This document shows positions 12,033-20,157 of a stretch of DNA of 64,000 bases, piece after piece (within the stretch, counting starts at the first letter, position 1; every line of letters begins with the position of its first letter). Location: assembly GCF_000382405.1 (NCBI RefSeq), contig NZ_KB908270.1:1-64000 (forward strand), written 5' to 3'. The stretch is from Mycobacterium sp. 141. Its GTDB lineage: Bacteria; Actinomycetota; Actinomycetes; Mycobacteriales; Mycobacteriaceae. Under the pieces are notes generated by a model that saw nothing but the letters and a program-made list of their open reading frames with translations, searched no databases and was not told where the DNA came from. Both the position numbers and the translations under genes were made by a program.

Positions 12033-12322
12033 ATCGTCGTGTCGAGCCGGGGCCGGGCGGTGTGTCCTACCAGCAGTACGCGAGACCACCGAACGACGCG
12101 TGAGGTGCTCTCATCCCTTATCAGGCGTTAAATTCTTTTCAGTCCCTATTTAGGTGTGTTTATCTGCGGCCCCGCGCGATGGCGGCGTTGAGTGCGCTCT
12201 GGAATCGGTCGCGCAGCTCACCCGGCAGCGGCTGAGTGCACATGGTCACCGTCACGGGCTGGCGTCGCGGTAGCGCTCTGTTGGGGCTGTGAAGTCGGCG
12301 CGGTATCGGCACCGGGAAACCG

Positions 12323-12779
12323 GTGCTGCAACCGCGCGATCAGAAACTGCGCCTGGCTGACATCGCGGCGCTTGCCGCCCGGGCGGACCTGTGCGCCCTA
12401 CTCGGACCGGTGCTCGACTCCGACCTCGAGGTCATCGGGACGCCCGTGGTCGAGTTGACCCATACCGTGGACACGGCCTCGGCTGACGTCGCCGTACGAC
12501 TCAGCGACGTCGATCCACATGGGCGCTCGCACAACGTGTCCGACGGGTATCTCCGCGTCGGCGGGCAGTCGACAGGGCCGCTACGCATCGCGTGCGACCC
12601 GGTCGCGCATCGGTTTCGGGCCGGCCATCGGATCCGGTTGACCGTCGCCGGGGGCTCCTTTCCCCGGTTCGCGCGCAAACCACGGCACCGGGGCAGCTGC
12701 CGCGACGGCCGGCGACGCCGTCCCGGCGACGCACGTCATCGACTGCGCTCACTTGCGACTGGTGCTACCCAGCCCATGA
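12323..12779 (+). pseudogene. CocE/NonD-family hydrolase, C-terminal remnant
   Basis: Only the C-terminal jelly-roll domain of an X-Pro dipeptidyl-peptidase/CocE-type hydrolase remains: ALLGPVLDSDLEVIGTPVVE, DVAVRLSDVDPHGRSHNVSD, FRAGHRIRLTVAGGSFPRFA. The alpha/beta-hydrolase domain with the catalytic Ser is absent. An extra A in the AAA tract at about 12677-12679 shifts the frame; reading past it restores ATHVIDCAHLRLVLPSP and a TGA at 12777. The gene is thus 5'-truncated and frameshifted. An AT-rich stretch (about 12110-12165) lies just upstream, between it and the Cys-rich gene. Confidence 0.75.
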
Positions 12780-12780
12780 C

Positions 12781-12819
12781 GCGAAGACGCCAGCGGCGCA
12801 CGGCCGCTGGCGTCTTCGC
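12781..12819. terminator. Strong bidirectional hairpin
   Basis: A perfect 17-bp stem (12781-12797 with 12803-12819; arms GCGAAGACGCCAGCGGC and its complement) encloses a 5-nt loop. It sits between the 3' ends of the convergent CocE remnant and the secreted-protein gene. There is no T-run, as is common for mycobacterial intrinsic terminators. Confidence 0.75.
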
Positions 12820-12839
12820 TAGCTTTGAGGGCAGCGGGA

Positions 12840-13955
12840 CTACTTGCCGCCCTTGCTCTTGCCGGCACCGGCTCCCTTGGAGCTGCTGTCGCCGCTCTTC
12901 GAGCCGTTCGAGTCGTCGGCGCGGTGCTTGCCGGTGTAGCCCGCGTCCTTCGCGGCCTTGTTCAGCGCCTTTACCGCGTTGGAGACCGGGTTGCCGCTCT
13001 TCTTGGTGGAATCGGCCGGCTTGGTCGGCGTGTTGCCGCCGTCCGTGCCGGCATCGGCGACCGAGTCCGCCTTCACCTTGGTCTTGCTCGTCGCCGTGGT
13101 GAGCGAGCTCAACGGGTTCTTGATCGACGGCAGCGACGGCGCGTCGAGGTCCGGCAGCGAGACGCGCTTGGCCGTCGGCGCCACGGTGTCGGCGACCTTC
13201 AGCGGCGAGGCGAGCGTGTTGGCGGCGGAGAGGCCCGAGAGTGCGGCCGTGTCGGTGGCGATGAGCCGAGACGGGAGGGTGGCCAGGTTCTGGAGCGCCG
13301 TCTGCTCGGTGCCGAGCGCGGTCTGGAAGGACGCCCCGAGCGTCTGCAGGTTGCTGGTCGCCGTCGGCTGCGTGATGGCCTGGTTGATGTAGTTCTGGAA
13401 CGGCAGGCTGACGAGCGCCGAGAGCGGGTCGACCGTGGCAGCGGCCGGGGTGACCGCAGCGGCCTGGATGGTGGGGGTGGCCGCCAGGCTGTTGGCGGTC
13501 AGGCTGGTCCCGGTCACGGGGGTCAGCAGGGCGAGCAGTCGTGCGGGCAGCGTGCCGAGGTTGGTGATGGCGGTCTGCTCGGTGCCGAGCGCGGTCTGGA
13601 GGGCGGCGCCCAGCGTCTGCAGGTTGCTGGTGGCGGTGGGCTGGGTGATGGCCTGGTAGATGATCGCGGGCAGGCCCTGCAGGCTGCTCGATCCGAGACC
13701 GCCGAGTCCGTTGGCTCCGCCGAGCACGCCGGCGACGGCTTCCTGGACCAGGATGTAGCTCTGGAACGGCAGGCTGACGAGCGTCGAGAGTGGATCGACA
13801 CTGGCCGTCAACTCGAAGGGACGCGCAACGACCGGCTTGGGTGCGCTCGTCGTGTCGGCCGCTGCGGCGACCGGCAGGGGAGTAACCGAACCCGATGCCG
13901 CTACGCACAGCGTGCAAACTGCGGCCACCAACGAGGCGGACTGGCGAACCTTCAC
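12840..13955 (-). CDS. Secreted Ala/Thr/Leu-rich protein with internal duplication
   Basis: A 371-residue protein from GTG at 13955, chosen because AGGAG lies just upstream and the frame opens directly with a signal peptide (VKVRQSASLVAAVCTLCVAA). Two copies of a ~100-residue module follow, each with VDPLS(T/A)LVSLPFQ(S/N)YI and, further on, ITQPTATSNLQTLGA plus QTALGTEQTA, then a conserved LPxRL. The C-terminal ~100 residues are Lys/Ser/Gly/Asp-rich and end in GAGKSKGGK, probably disordered. It resembles mycobacterial exported proteins of unknown function with repetitive Leu/Thr segments. It is not a PE/PPE protein, since no PE or PPE N-terminal motif is present. The near-identical repeats could vary by recombination. 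Confidence 0.75.
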   Translation of the reverse strand: MKVRQSASLVAAVCTLCVAASGSVTPLPVAAAADTTSAPKPVVARPFELTASVDPLSTLVSLPFQSYILVQEAVAGVLGGANGLGGLGSSSLQGLPAIIYQAITQPTATSNLQTLGAALQTALGTEQTAITNLGTLPARLLALLTPVTGTSLTANSLAATPTIQAAAVTPAAATVDPLSALVSLPFQNYINQAITQPTATSNLQTLGASFQTALGTEQTALQNLATLPSRLIATDTAALSGLSAANTLASPLKVADTVAPTAKRVSLPDLDAPSLPSIKNPLSSLTTATSKTKVKADSVADAGTDGGNTPTKPADSTKKSGNPVSNAVKALNKAAKDAGYTGKHRADDSNGSKSGDSSSKGAGAGKSKGGK

Positions 13956-14268
13956 GACGACTCCTGATTTCGAGGAAAGACAGTGATTTTGACAGCCAGA
14001 CAGTACCGCGCCGAGACCGAATCTGTAGCTGCCATACGGCCATTCGCGCACGTGACCGGCCGCGATCGAAAGAATCGCGACGAATGTATCCAACTGTTCA
14101 ACTTCGGATGATCTTGTGTTCGCTTGACGGCACGTCGTGTTCAAGCGCGCGCAGGAACCTCACGGCTCACGCGAAGTTGTCGCAGGCATGACCGTTCGGC
14201 AAATGCGACTCGACGAGTCTGCGCACCAAGCAGTTTCGCCGGCGTCGGTGTGGTGGGGACCGGTGCGC
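13956..14268. other. Intergenic region upstream of the secreted protein
   Basis: About 310 bp between the secreted protein (transcribed leftward from 13955) and the quinone oxidoreductase remnant. It must contain the promoter of the secreted gene. Long frames crossing it on both strands are extensions of neighbouring genes with no family-like sequence. I see no further gene. Confidence 0.5.
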
Positions 14269-14880
14269 TCAGCGCACGCGGACGACGACCTTGCCTGCGG
14301 CGGTGCGGTCCTCGAGGGACTTGATGGCCTCGCCTGCGCGCTCGAGCGGGTAGACGACGGGCTCCGGCGCGGAGACGGCCCCGGAGGCGAGCAGGGGCTC
14401 GAGTTCGGCCCACTGCTCGAGCAGGTACCCCGGGTGGGTGGCAGCCCACGCCCCCCAGCCGACGCCGACGGCGTCAACGTTGTTGAGCAGCAATCGATTC
14501 ACCTTGACGGTAGGAATCTCACCGCCGGTGAACCCGACCACCAGGAGGCGGCCGCCAGGTGCCAGCGACCGCAACGAGTCGGTGAAGCGGTCGCCGCCGA
14601 CGGGGTCGACGTCCACGCCCCGGCCGTCCGTCAATGCCTTGACGGCGTCCTTGAATCCCTCGGCCAGTACGACGTCGGACGCGCCCGCGGCCCGGGCGAC
14701 GTCGGCCTTGGCCTCCGAGCTCACGACGGCGATGACGCGTCCCGCCCCGAAGGCCTTCGCCAGGCGCAGCGTCGACGTGCCGACCCCGCCCGCGGCGCCG
14801 TGCACCAACACGCTCTCGCCGGCCGCGAGCCGCCCCCGCGTGCGCAGTGCGCAGTGCACGGTGAGGTCGTTGAACAACAG
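14269..14880 (-). pseudogene. MDR-family NADPH:quinone oxidoreductase, 5'-truncated
   Basis: The frame encodes only the nucleotide-binding half of a medium-chain dehydrogenase/reductase: VLVHGAAGGVGTSTLRLAKA (Rossmann glycine motif), GASDVVLAEGF, PGGRLLVVGFTGGEIPTVKV, ending VVYPLERAGEAIKSLEDRTA. The ~130-residue GroES-like N-terminal domain is missing. Homology stops at about 14880, exactly where opposite-strand kinase-like sequence begins, so the gene was cut by a rearrangement. A 202-residue product could still be made from an internal Met but would lack the substrate domain. Confidence 0.75.
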
Positions 14881-14882
14881 GC

Positions 14883-15293
14883 CCGCGCGGCCTATCAGGT
14901 GTATGACGTGCTGGCGCGGACGGACCGAGCGTTAAAGCTGGTGCTCAAGGACCGCGAGTCGGTGTTAGAGCGGCTACAGCACGAGTACCAAATCCTGCTT
15001 AACCTGCCAGCACATCCGCATGTCGTCACCGTAAGTCGAGCTATCGGTAGCCCCGACACTGCACCCCGGGAGAAGCGCCGCGAAGATGGAGAGGAGCCCG
15101 AGTTCTACCGGGATCTGCCCGAGCACTATCAGCTGACGCGGCAAATACACTGTCCGGAAACGGCTCGGTAAGCCCGGCACCTTCGGAGTTGCGCGACGCC
15201 GACTTTATCCCGGGAAGCGATATTCCCTACTTGGTGTTTGACTACGTCCCGGGGAATGCGGTGTCGCAGCTGTTGTCGGCCGATCAGCTACTT
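14883..15293 (+). pseudogene. Large Ser/Thr protein kinase, N-lobe fragment
   Basis: This is the 5' remnant of a kinase gene. The frame opens abruptly with AAYQVYDVLARTDRALKLVL (the Lys in ALKLVL is the likely ATP-binding lysine) and LQHEYQILLNLPAHPHVVTV. The frame is then lost. From 15192 a different frame gives RDADFIPGSDIPYLVFDYVP up to ADQLL. That second frame continues exactly in phase across the IS630 element into the C-lobe at 16954. The start, with the glycine loop, is missing at the junction with the oxidoreductase remnant. Confidence 0.7.
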
Positions 15294-15397
15294 GGTGCTC
15301 TGGTCCGTAAGTTCGTCGGGGGTCATGCTGCTCGTGGTTGTGTGGGTTGACGGTCGATTCTGGTGAGTAGGTCGTCGAGGTCGGTGGTGGTGAAGTT

Positions 15398-16472
15398 CTA
15401 TTTGAATGGCTTCGCGGTGAGGTTGTAGCGGATCCCGGATGCGGTCAGCCTCGCCGCGATGTCGTTGGTGTCGGTGAAGTCGTTGGGGGAAACCAGTTTC
15501 CGTTGCACGATGGAGAAGTAGATCTCGATCTGGTTGAGCCAGGATGCATGGATTGGGGTGTGCACCATGATCGCGTTGGGGTATTGGTCGGCGAGGCGGT
15601 CGATCGCAGCCTGGCCGCGGTGTGAGGAGCCGTTGTCGACGATCCAGAACACCCGGGCAGCCGATGCGTAGGGTTGTTGGGTCATGACCTGGGCGACGAG
15701 GGCGGTGAACGCTGCGATGCCGGTGCTGTCTTCGCAGCGGCCGAACACCTGCGCCCGGTGCAACGTCGTAGGCGGCGAGGTAGGCGATGGCGCCACGTCG
15801 CTTATAGGTGTGGTTGACGCGCATCGTGCGCGAGCGCCCTGGTGGGAGTGTCGGGTGGCAGCGACACCGCGCCTGGATGGAGGTCTTCTCATCGGCGGAG
15901 ATCACGAAATCGTGGTCGGTCAGCGGTTTGCCGGCCCCTGTCCGGGCGTACAGGTCCAGCACGCGGCCGGCTTTGGCGGCGAAGTCGGGGTCGGCGATGG
16001 TGATCCACGACCGGTGCTGCCAGGGTTTGAGAGCGTCTTGGGATCACCAGCGGCGCACCGTGCTCGCGGCCACCGAGGGGGTGATCCCGTCGGCGACCGC
16101 GCGGCGGGCCAGCTCCGGACACGACCACCGCGATAGCGGCTCGTCGACGTCTTGCGGTGGCGTGCAGGCCAGCGCTTTGACCTGGGCGACCTGTTCCGGG
16201 GTGAATACCGGTGGCCGGCCGCAGCGGTGTGCATCGGCCAAGGCCGCGATCTCAGACGAGGTGGTCCATCGGTGGCGCCATTTGCGCACGGTGTCCACCG
16301 TGACGCCCAGCGCGGCCGCGATCGCGGCGTTCGACCATCGGTCAGCAGCACGCAGCACGATCGGGGCGCGTTGGACCAGCCGCTGTTCAGTGCGCCCGGC
16401 TCGCACGAGGCGATTCAGTTCCCGGCGTTGGTGACCGGTAACCCGGACCGGTTCGGCTTCGGTCAACGACAT
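15398..16472 (-). pseudogene. IS630-family transposase, disrupted
   Basis: The N-terminal half (from 16472: MSLTEAEPVRVTGHQRRELN) contains two helix-turn-helix parts (WSNAAIAAALGVTVDTVRKW). It stops at an in-frame TGA at 16044-16046 after VRRW. The same frame continues with DALKPWQHRSWITIADPDF and the first catalytic Asp region DHDFVISADEKTS. A frameshift near 15765 leads into the frame with WIVDNGSSHRG (second Asp) and HASWLNQIEIYFSIVQRK (Glu), ending at 15398. All three DDE blocks are recognisable, but at least two lesions make it inactive unless complemented. Confidence 0.82.
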
Positions 16473-16581
16473 TCGCTTACCCCCAAACAGAAGTCACATC
16501 AGCCACGATGGTCACTTCAGTCTCGAGTGTCGGGAGCATAATCCTGGCCTGCGACACACCGGTCGGGCAGGATTTGCGCCC

Positions 16582-16923
16582 ATGGCCTCACCGCCGCAAT
16601 CCACGAAGACGTCCCTGCAGCAACGACTGTCGGCACGTGCCCGAGCGCGGTGGCCGCAGATCACGGCGGTACAGGTCCGCTTCCGCGCCCAGTTCGCCTA
16701 TGTCGCTGCCGAACTCGACGACGAGCAAGTACTGCCCCTGATGCGACTGCGCTACGGCGGGTCTGCATCCCGTTGGGGTTTCGCGGTCTATCTCGCCAGC
16801 AAAGACGGCTACGAAGATTCCGTCCTGGCCAGCGGGTTCACCGCCGGCGCACCCGAAGACGCACTCGACACCGCCTGCGGCCTCTACTTCAACGACCCGA
16901 CCGCCTGGACCGACCTCCCCTGA
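16582..16923 (+). CDS. IS630 passenger protein (unknown)
   Basis: A 113-residue ORF inside the IS630 element, on the opposite strand to the transposase. It starts MASPPQSTKTSLQQRLSARA and continues QVRFRAQFAYVAAEL, LMRLRYGGSASRWGFAVYLA and LDTACGLYFNDPTAWTDLP. Its stop falls at the right inverted repeat. I recall similar small proteins beside transposases in other actinobacteria, but no function. The frame is intact although the transposase is broken. It could be a regulator or accessory of transposition, or a gene simply captured by the element. Confidence 0.6.
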   Translation: MASPPQSTKTSLQQRLSARARARWPQITAVQVRFRAQFAYVAAELDDEQVLPLMRLRYGGSASRWGFAVYLASKDGYEDSVLASGFTAGAPEDALDTACGLYFNDPTAWTDLP

Positions 16924-16949
16924 CCCCCGACGAACTTACGGGCGAGACC

Positions 16950-17666
16950 ACTTAGTCCCGCAGATGTGTTGCGGCTCAGCATCGATGCTGCGTCGGGGCT
17001 AACTCACCTGCATCAGCACGGCGTTTTCCATTGCGACATCAAGCCGAGCAATCTGCTGTGGACAAACAGCGGCTGCACGATCATCGATTTCAATGTGGCG
17101 GTGACAGCGGACTCGACGCTTCGTCACGGCGGCGGATCCGCGCGCTATTTGCCGCCCGATCTCTCCTTGCAAGCCCAGCCTTCCGCGGCAGACCTGGCTG
17201 ACCGTGACACGTACGCGCTTGGCGTTAGCGTGTACGAAGCACTGACGGGTGGCTATCCGTGGACGAGTTCTTCCCCGCCGCCAGGACAGTATCCGATCGA
17301 CCCCCGCTCCCTCACCGGGTTTCATGACCTCGCACCAGGGTTCGCTGAAGCGCTATGCACCGCGATCGCGCCACGCCGCAGCGAACGATTTTCCACGGCG
17401 CAAGAGTTCTTGCGGAGGTTGGAGCGCATCCGTGAAGTTCGCGTGCGTCCCGAGCCGCCTGCTCCCGCGCCGCGACTCAACGTGGGCGAGCAGCGCCACA
17501 ACCCTTTCGTGGATTACCTGCAAACGCTGTACAGCCAGAGTTCGCACAGCAACCGCGGCACGCGTGGGCAAGATCCAGCGGCGATGAACCTCTACGTAGC
17601 AACGGCGTTGGACGAGCACCTTCTGCCGGATGTGTTGACCGGCAATCACCGCCTGGTGGTAATCAC
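16950..17666 (+). pseudogene. Large Ser/Thr protein kinase, C-lobe fragment truncated before the P-loop
   Basis: Continuation of the kinase interrupted by IS630: LSIDAASGLTHLHQHGVFHC leads into an atypical catalytic loop HCDIKPSNLLW (Cys replaces the Arg of HRD) and TIIDFNVAV (DFN in place of DFG). YLPPDL replaces the usual APE, and YALGVSVYEALTGGYPW is the F-helix region. After the kinase domain, NPFVDYLQTLYSQSSHSNRG and LPDVLTGNHRLVVIT lead towards what in relatives is an ATPase Walker A motif, but homology ends at about 17666, just before it. From memory, multidomain kinases of this layout occur in BREX/Pgl-type defence loci, so this may be a remnant of such a gene. Confidence 0.65.
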
Positions 17667-17920
17667 ATCCGGATCCAACCCCTCGTCAGCCAGCGCCTGC
17701 CGGTCCTCGGCATTCACAACCGGTAGACACCCCACCGCGGCAACCGGTTCCGGCCCGCGATCGACAACCCGGCCAACCCCAAGCGGGAACACCGGCGATT
17801 CGAACCGTTCCCGCTAAGGCTCCCTCTCACCACATCACCTAAGCGGGAACAGCAATACACATCCGAAACCAACCCCAGATAACCGAGCAACTGGCGGGCA
17901 TGTTGCTAGTGTCGGTTCAC
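17667..17920. other. Junction region with repeated AGCGGGAAC motifs
   Basis: The stretch between the truncated kinase and the lipoprotein has no convincing gene. AGCGGGAAC occurs at 17782 and 17842 and inverted at 17807-17815, making a small inverted-repeat cluster that may be the end of a lost mobile element. A TAGTGT -10 box at 17907-17912 lies 8 bp before the lipoprotein ATG, fitting a leaderless transcript. Confidence 0.4.
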
Positions 17921-18433
17921 ATGAGCCTCAGGCAGAGAATCATCACAACCCTGGCCGCGCTTGCGGTATGCAGCGCGGCCGCGTGTGGGAGCCAGACCAC
18001 CGAACAGGCGCCGACGAGTACCGGCCCGGCAACGTCGTCGTCCACCGCGAAGCCCACCGCACCCGCCCAACGCACCGCGCCGGCGGTCCCGAGCGGTTCC
18101 CCTTCCTCGACGGTCCCGATGATGCCCAATCCCAACGGTGACGGCTCGATGGTGCCTTGTGAGGGGACCATCTGCACGAATCCGAATCACGGCGCGGGTG
18201 ATAATCCGGCGGACAACGGTGGTGCGGTGATGCCGAATCCGAACGGGGACGGGTCGGACGTTCCGTGTGAGGGGACGATCTGCACGAATCCGGATCACGG
18301 CGCGGGTGATAATCCGGCGGACAACGGTGGTGCGGTGATGCCGAATCCGAACGGGGACGGGTCGGACGTTCCGTGTGAGGGGACGATCTGCACCAACCCC
18401 AACCACGGCGCGGGTGATGACGGCAACGGGTAA
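17921..18433 (+). CDS. Putative lipoprotein with three 36-residue tandem repeats
   Basis: A 170-residue exported protein. The signal peptide MSLRQRIITTLAALAVCSAAAC ends in a lipobox (SAAAC), so the mature protein should be diacylated and anchored outside the membrane. A Thr/Ser/Pro/Ala-rich linker (about 55 residues) follows, then three repeats, each beginning MPNPNGDGS and containing VPCEGTICTNP and HGAGD; the last is shortened. Each repeat has a C-x4-C pair (a possible disulfide) and an NPNGDG loop reminiscent of calcium loops. The ATG at 17921 is preferred over 17900 because of the near -10 TAGTGT and the signal-peptide length. No named family is recognised. Confidence 0.75.
   Translation: MSLRQRIITTLAALAVCSAAACGSQTTEQAPTSTGPATSSSTAKPTAPAQRTAPAVPSGSPSSTVPMMPNPNGDGSMVPCEGTICTNPNHGAGDNPADNGGAVMPNPNGDGSDVPCEGTICTNPDHGAGDNPADNGGAVMPNPNGDGSDVPCEGTICTNPNHGAGDDGNG
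18122..18430 (+). repeat. Three in-frame 108-bp tandem repeats in the lipoprotein gene
   Basis: Units begin at 18122, 18230 and 18338 (period exactly 108 bp, 36 codons). The second and third are nearly identical at the DNA level, while the first differs at synonymous sites. The third lacks the NPADNGGAV end. The pattern indicates recent duplication of the second unit. Confidence 0.88.
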
Positions 18434-18467
18434 TCTGGCCGTCGAATTGGGTGTTCGACCCCCGCGG

Positions 18468-18875
18468 TCAGGGCTTGGGAGCGACTTCCACGCTCGGCGG
18501 TAGCGTCGCCGGCGGCTCGGGCCGCTTGGTGCGGCGCACGACGGAGAAGGCCACCGCTCCCCCGGCCAGCACCGCAGCGGCCGCCCCGGCGATGAGCCAT
18601 GGCCGCCGCCGGCACTTGGACTTCCGGTTGGCTGGGACGGCGTCGGCGAGAACGTCGGGCAGCGCCTCTTCCAGCTTTTCCGCCACCGCCGCCAGCTGAC
18701 GGCGCAGCTGACCGTCCTGGTAGCGCCTGCGCGCACTTGCTCCTGCTGCCACGGCCGTCTGCAGGCACAACCCCACAACACCCCGGGAGACGTCGACGGA
18801 GCCCATCGCGGAGTACTTCAGGCCACGTGCCAGTCGTTGATTGGGAGCCAGCCGGTCATCGGTTGTAGCGGTCAT
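18468..18875 (-). CDS. cwsA: Cell wall synthesis protein CwsA
   Basis: A 135-residue membrane protein, homologue of Rv0008c, that in mycobacteria interacts with CrgA and Wag31 and affects polar growth and division. It starts MTATTDDRLAPNQRLARGLK (ATG 18875, AAAGG upstream). The helical middle ends with RRQLAAVAEKLEEALPDVLA, and a C-terminal transmembrane helix (WLIAGAAAAVLAGGAVAFSV) is flanked by a basic KCRRR patch. Longer upstream starts overlap the ppiA promoter and add nothing family-like. It is divergent from ppiA, as in M. tuberculosis. Confidence 0.9.
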   Translation of the reverse strand: MTATTDDRLAPNQRLARGLKYSAMGSVDVSRGVVGLCLQTAVAAGASARRRYQDGQLRRQLAAVAEKLEEALPDVLADAVPANRKSKCRRRPWLIAGAAAAVLAGGAVAFSVVRRTKRPEPPATLPPSVEVAPKP

Positions 18876-18978
18876 CTCGTACCTTTCTGCCGCCGTGGGG
18901 AAAGCTGCACACCAGCCTGCCATCTCGACGGCGTTCAGGTGGGTAACTGACGGGTGCTGGTTGGGGCTGCAGACCCTA

Positions 18979-19524
18979 GTGGCAGACTCAACACTCGTGA
19001 CGAGTCCCATTCAGACCGCGACGGCGACCCTGCACACCAACCGCGGTGACATCAAGATCGCACTGTTCGGAAACCACGCTCCCAAGACCGTGGCCAATTT
19101 CGTTGGGTTGGCGCAAGGCACCAAGGACTACAGCACCGAGAACGCCTCCGGCGGCACGTCCGGTCCCTTCTACGATGGGGCCGTCTTCCACCGTGTCATC
19201 GACGGTTTCATGATCCAGGGCGGCGACCCGACGGGTACGGGCCGTGGCGGGCCGGGATACCAGTTCGCCGACGAGTTCCACCCGGAACTGCAGTTCGACA
19301 AGCCCTACCTGCTGGCCATGGCCAACGCCGGGCCGGGCACCAACGGCTCCCAGTTCTTCATCACGGTGGGTAAGACGCCGCACCTGAACCGCAGGCACAC
19401 CATCTTCGGCGAGGTTGTCGACCCCGAGTCGCAGAAAGTGGTCGATGCCATCGCCACCACGGCGACCGATCGTGGAGACCGTCCGACCGAGCCGGTCGTG
19501 ATCGAATCGGTCACCGTGTCCTGA
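18979..19524 (+). CDS. ppiA: Peptidyl-prolyl cis-trans isomerase A (cyclophilin)
   Basis: A 181-residue cyclophilin catalysing Xaa-Pro isomerisation in protein folding, homologue of Rv0009. Active-site blocks are FHRVIDGFMIQGGDPTGTGR, LAMANAGPGTNGSQFFI and HTIFGEV. GTG at 18979 gives the family start VADSTLVTSPIQTATATLHT, so the ~46-residue longer frame is rejected. A 14-bp-stem terminator follows at 19543. Confidence 0.96.
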   Translation: MADSTLVTSPIQTATATLHTNRGDIKIALFGNHAPKTVANFVGLAQGTKDYSTENASGGTSGPFYDGAVFHRVIDGFMIQGGDPTGTGRGGPGYQFADEFHPELQFDKPYLLAMANAGPGTNGSQFFITVGKTPHLNRRHTIFGEVVDPESQKVVDAIATTATDRGDRPTEPVVIESVTVS

Positions 19525-19542
19525 TCTTCTAGAGTTCGCTAA

Positions 19543-19580
19543 ACGACGCGACGCCCTCCTGCGCGGGGGCGTCGCGTCGT
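19543..19580. terminator. Hairpin between convergent ppiA and PH-domain genes
   Basis: Perfect 14-bp arms ACGACGCGACGCCC (19543-19556) and their complement (19567-19580) with a 10-nt loop. It lies 19 nt after the ppiA stop and 14 nt before the stop of the convergent gene. There is no T-run. Confidence 0.75.
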
Positions 19581-19594
19581 CTGCGCGGACAGGT

Positions 19595-20002
19595 CTAGTA
19601 GCCGGCCGCTTTCAGGGCGTCGAGAACGTGCAACGGATCGGTCCCGAGGTCCCATCGGGTGAAGACGGTCAGCCGGTCGTCGACGGTGTCGACCTCCAGT
19701 AGTCGCACTTTCCGCCCGATCCGCCGGAACTCGGTGATGCGGATCGACCGGATGTCATTGCGGCGAAGTGTTCGGGTGCGCCACCACCCGCCGATGGCCA
19801 AGCCCTCGCCGGTGATTGCCAGCTTCGGCCGCGCGCGCCACGAGAAGCTTGCAAAGGTGATCAATCCCACCCCCGCAACGCCAGCCAGAACGCGTCCCGG
19901 AGAATCTGTGATCAGAGTCACAGCCCCCGTAGCCATGACGAGTCCGGTTATGCCGCAAGCGAGGATTCCCAACGTCGACGGACTCCACTGGGTTTGCTGC
20001 AC
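19595..20002 (-). CDS. PH-domain membrane protein (Rv0010c type)
   Basis: A 135-residue protein with two hydrophobic N-terminal segments (LGILACGITGLVMATGAVTL and a second around AGVAGVGLITFASF), then a small bacterial PH-like domain with LAITGEGLAIGGWWRTRTLR and DIRSIRI, ending LHVLDALKAAGY. It holds the conserved place between ppiA and crgA. Its function is unknown; it is probably a membrane-associated adaptor. Confidence 0.85.
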   Translation of the reverse strand: MQQTQWSPSTLGILACGITGLVMATGAVTLITDSPGRVLAGVAGVGLITFASFSWRARPKLAITGEGLAIGGWWRTRTLRRNDIRSIRITEFRRIGRKVRLLEVDTVDDRLTVFTRWDLGTDPLHVLDALKAAGY

Positions 20003-20157
20003 AGGTCTGTCACACCCTCTTACCGTGGCTAATGAAGTTATCCACAGGTGCTATCCACAGTGGGGATGAATAACAACGATGTGATTGGACCGGCGTGACG
20101 TTGCTGAATCCTCGATGCCTGGAACATGCGATGAAATCACCATTGCGTCGCCGCAGC

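Larger units (their letters stand above)
15294..16949. mobile_element. IS630-family insertion sequence
   Basis: The 1656-bp element is flanked by ACTT duplicated at 15290-15293 and 16950-16953; removing the element plus one ACTT restores the kinase frame exactly. Near-terminal inverted repeats contain a perfect 21-bp match (15305-15325 and 16921-16941, core CCGTAAGTTCGTCGGGGGTC). It carries a broken DDE transposase on the minus strand and a small passenger gene on the plus strand. IS630 elements usually duplicate TA, so the 4-bp duplication is unusual and the exact ends are uncertain by a few bases. Confidence 0.8.

Noticed and set aside
12825..13967. 380-codon plus-strand frame opposite the secreted protein
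   Set aside because: Arg/Gly/Val-rich shadow; the opposite strand has a signal peptide, ribosome site and a terminator in the right place.
16044..16046. Programmed read-through of the TGA in the IS630 transposase
   Set aside because: A second lesion (frameshift near 15765) indicates ordinary decay rather than recoding.
17900..17920. Upstream ATG (17900) as lipoprotein start
   Set aside because: It overlaps the probable -10 box and lengthens the signal peptide without benefit; ATG 17921 fits a leaderless start better.
18122..18430. CRISPR or IS-derived repeats in the lipoprotein gene
   Set aside because: Period is exactly 36 codons and fully translated; no spacers.
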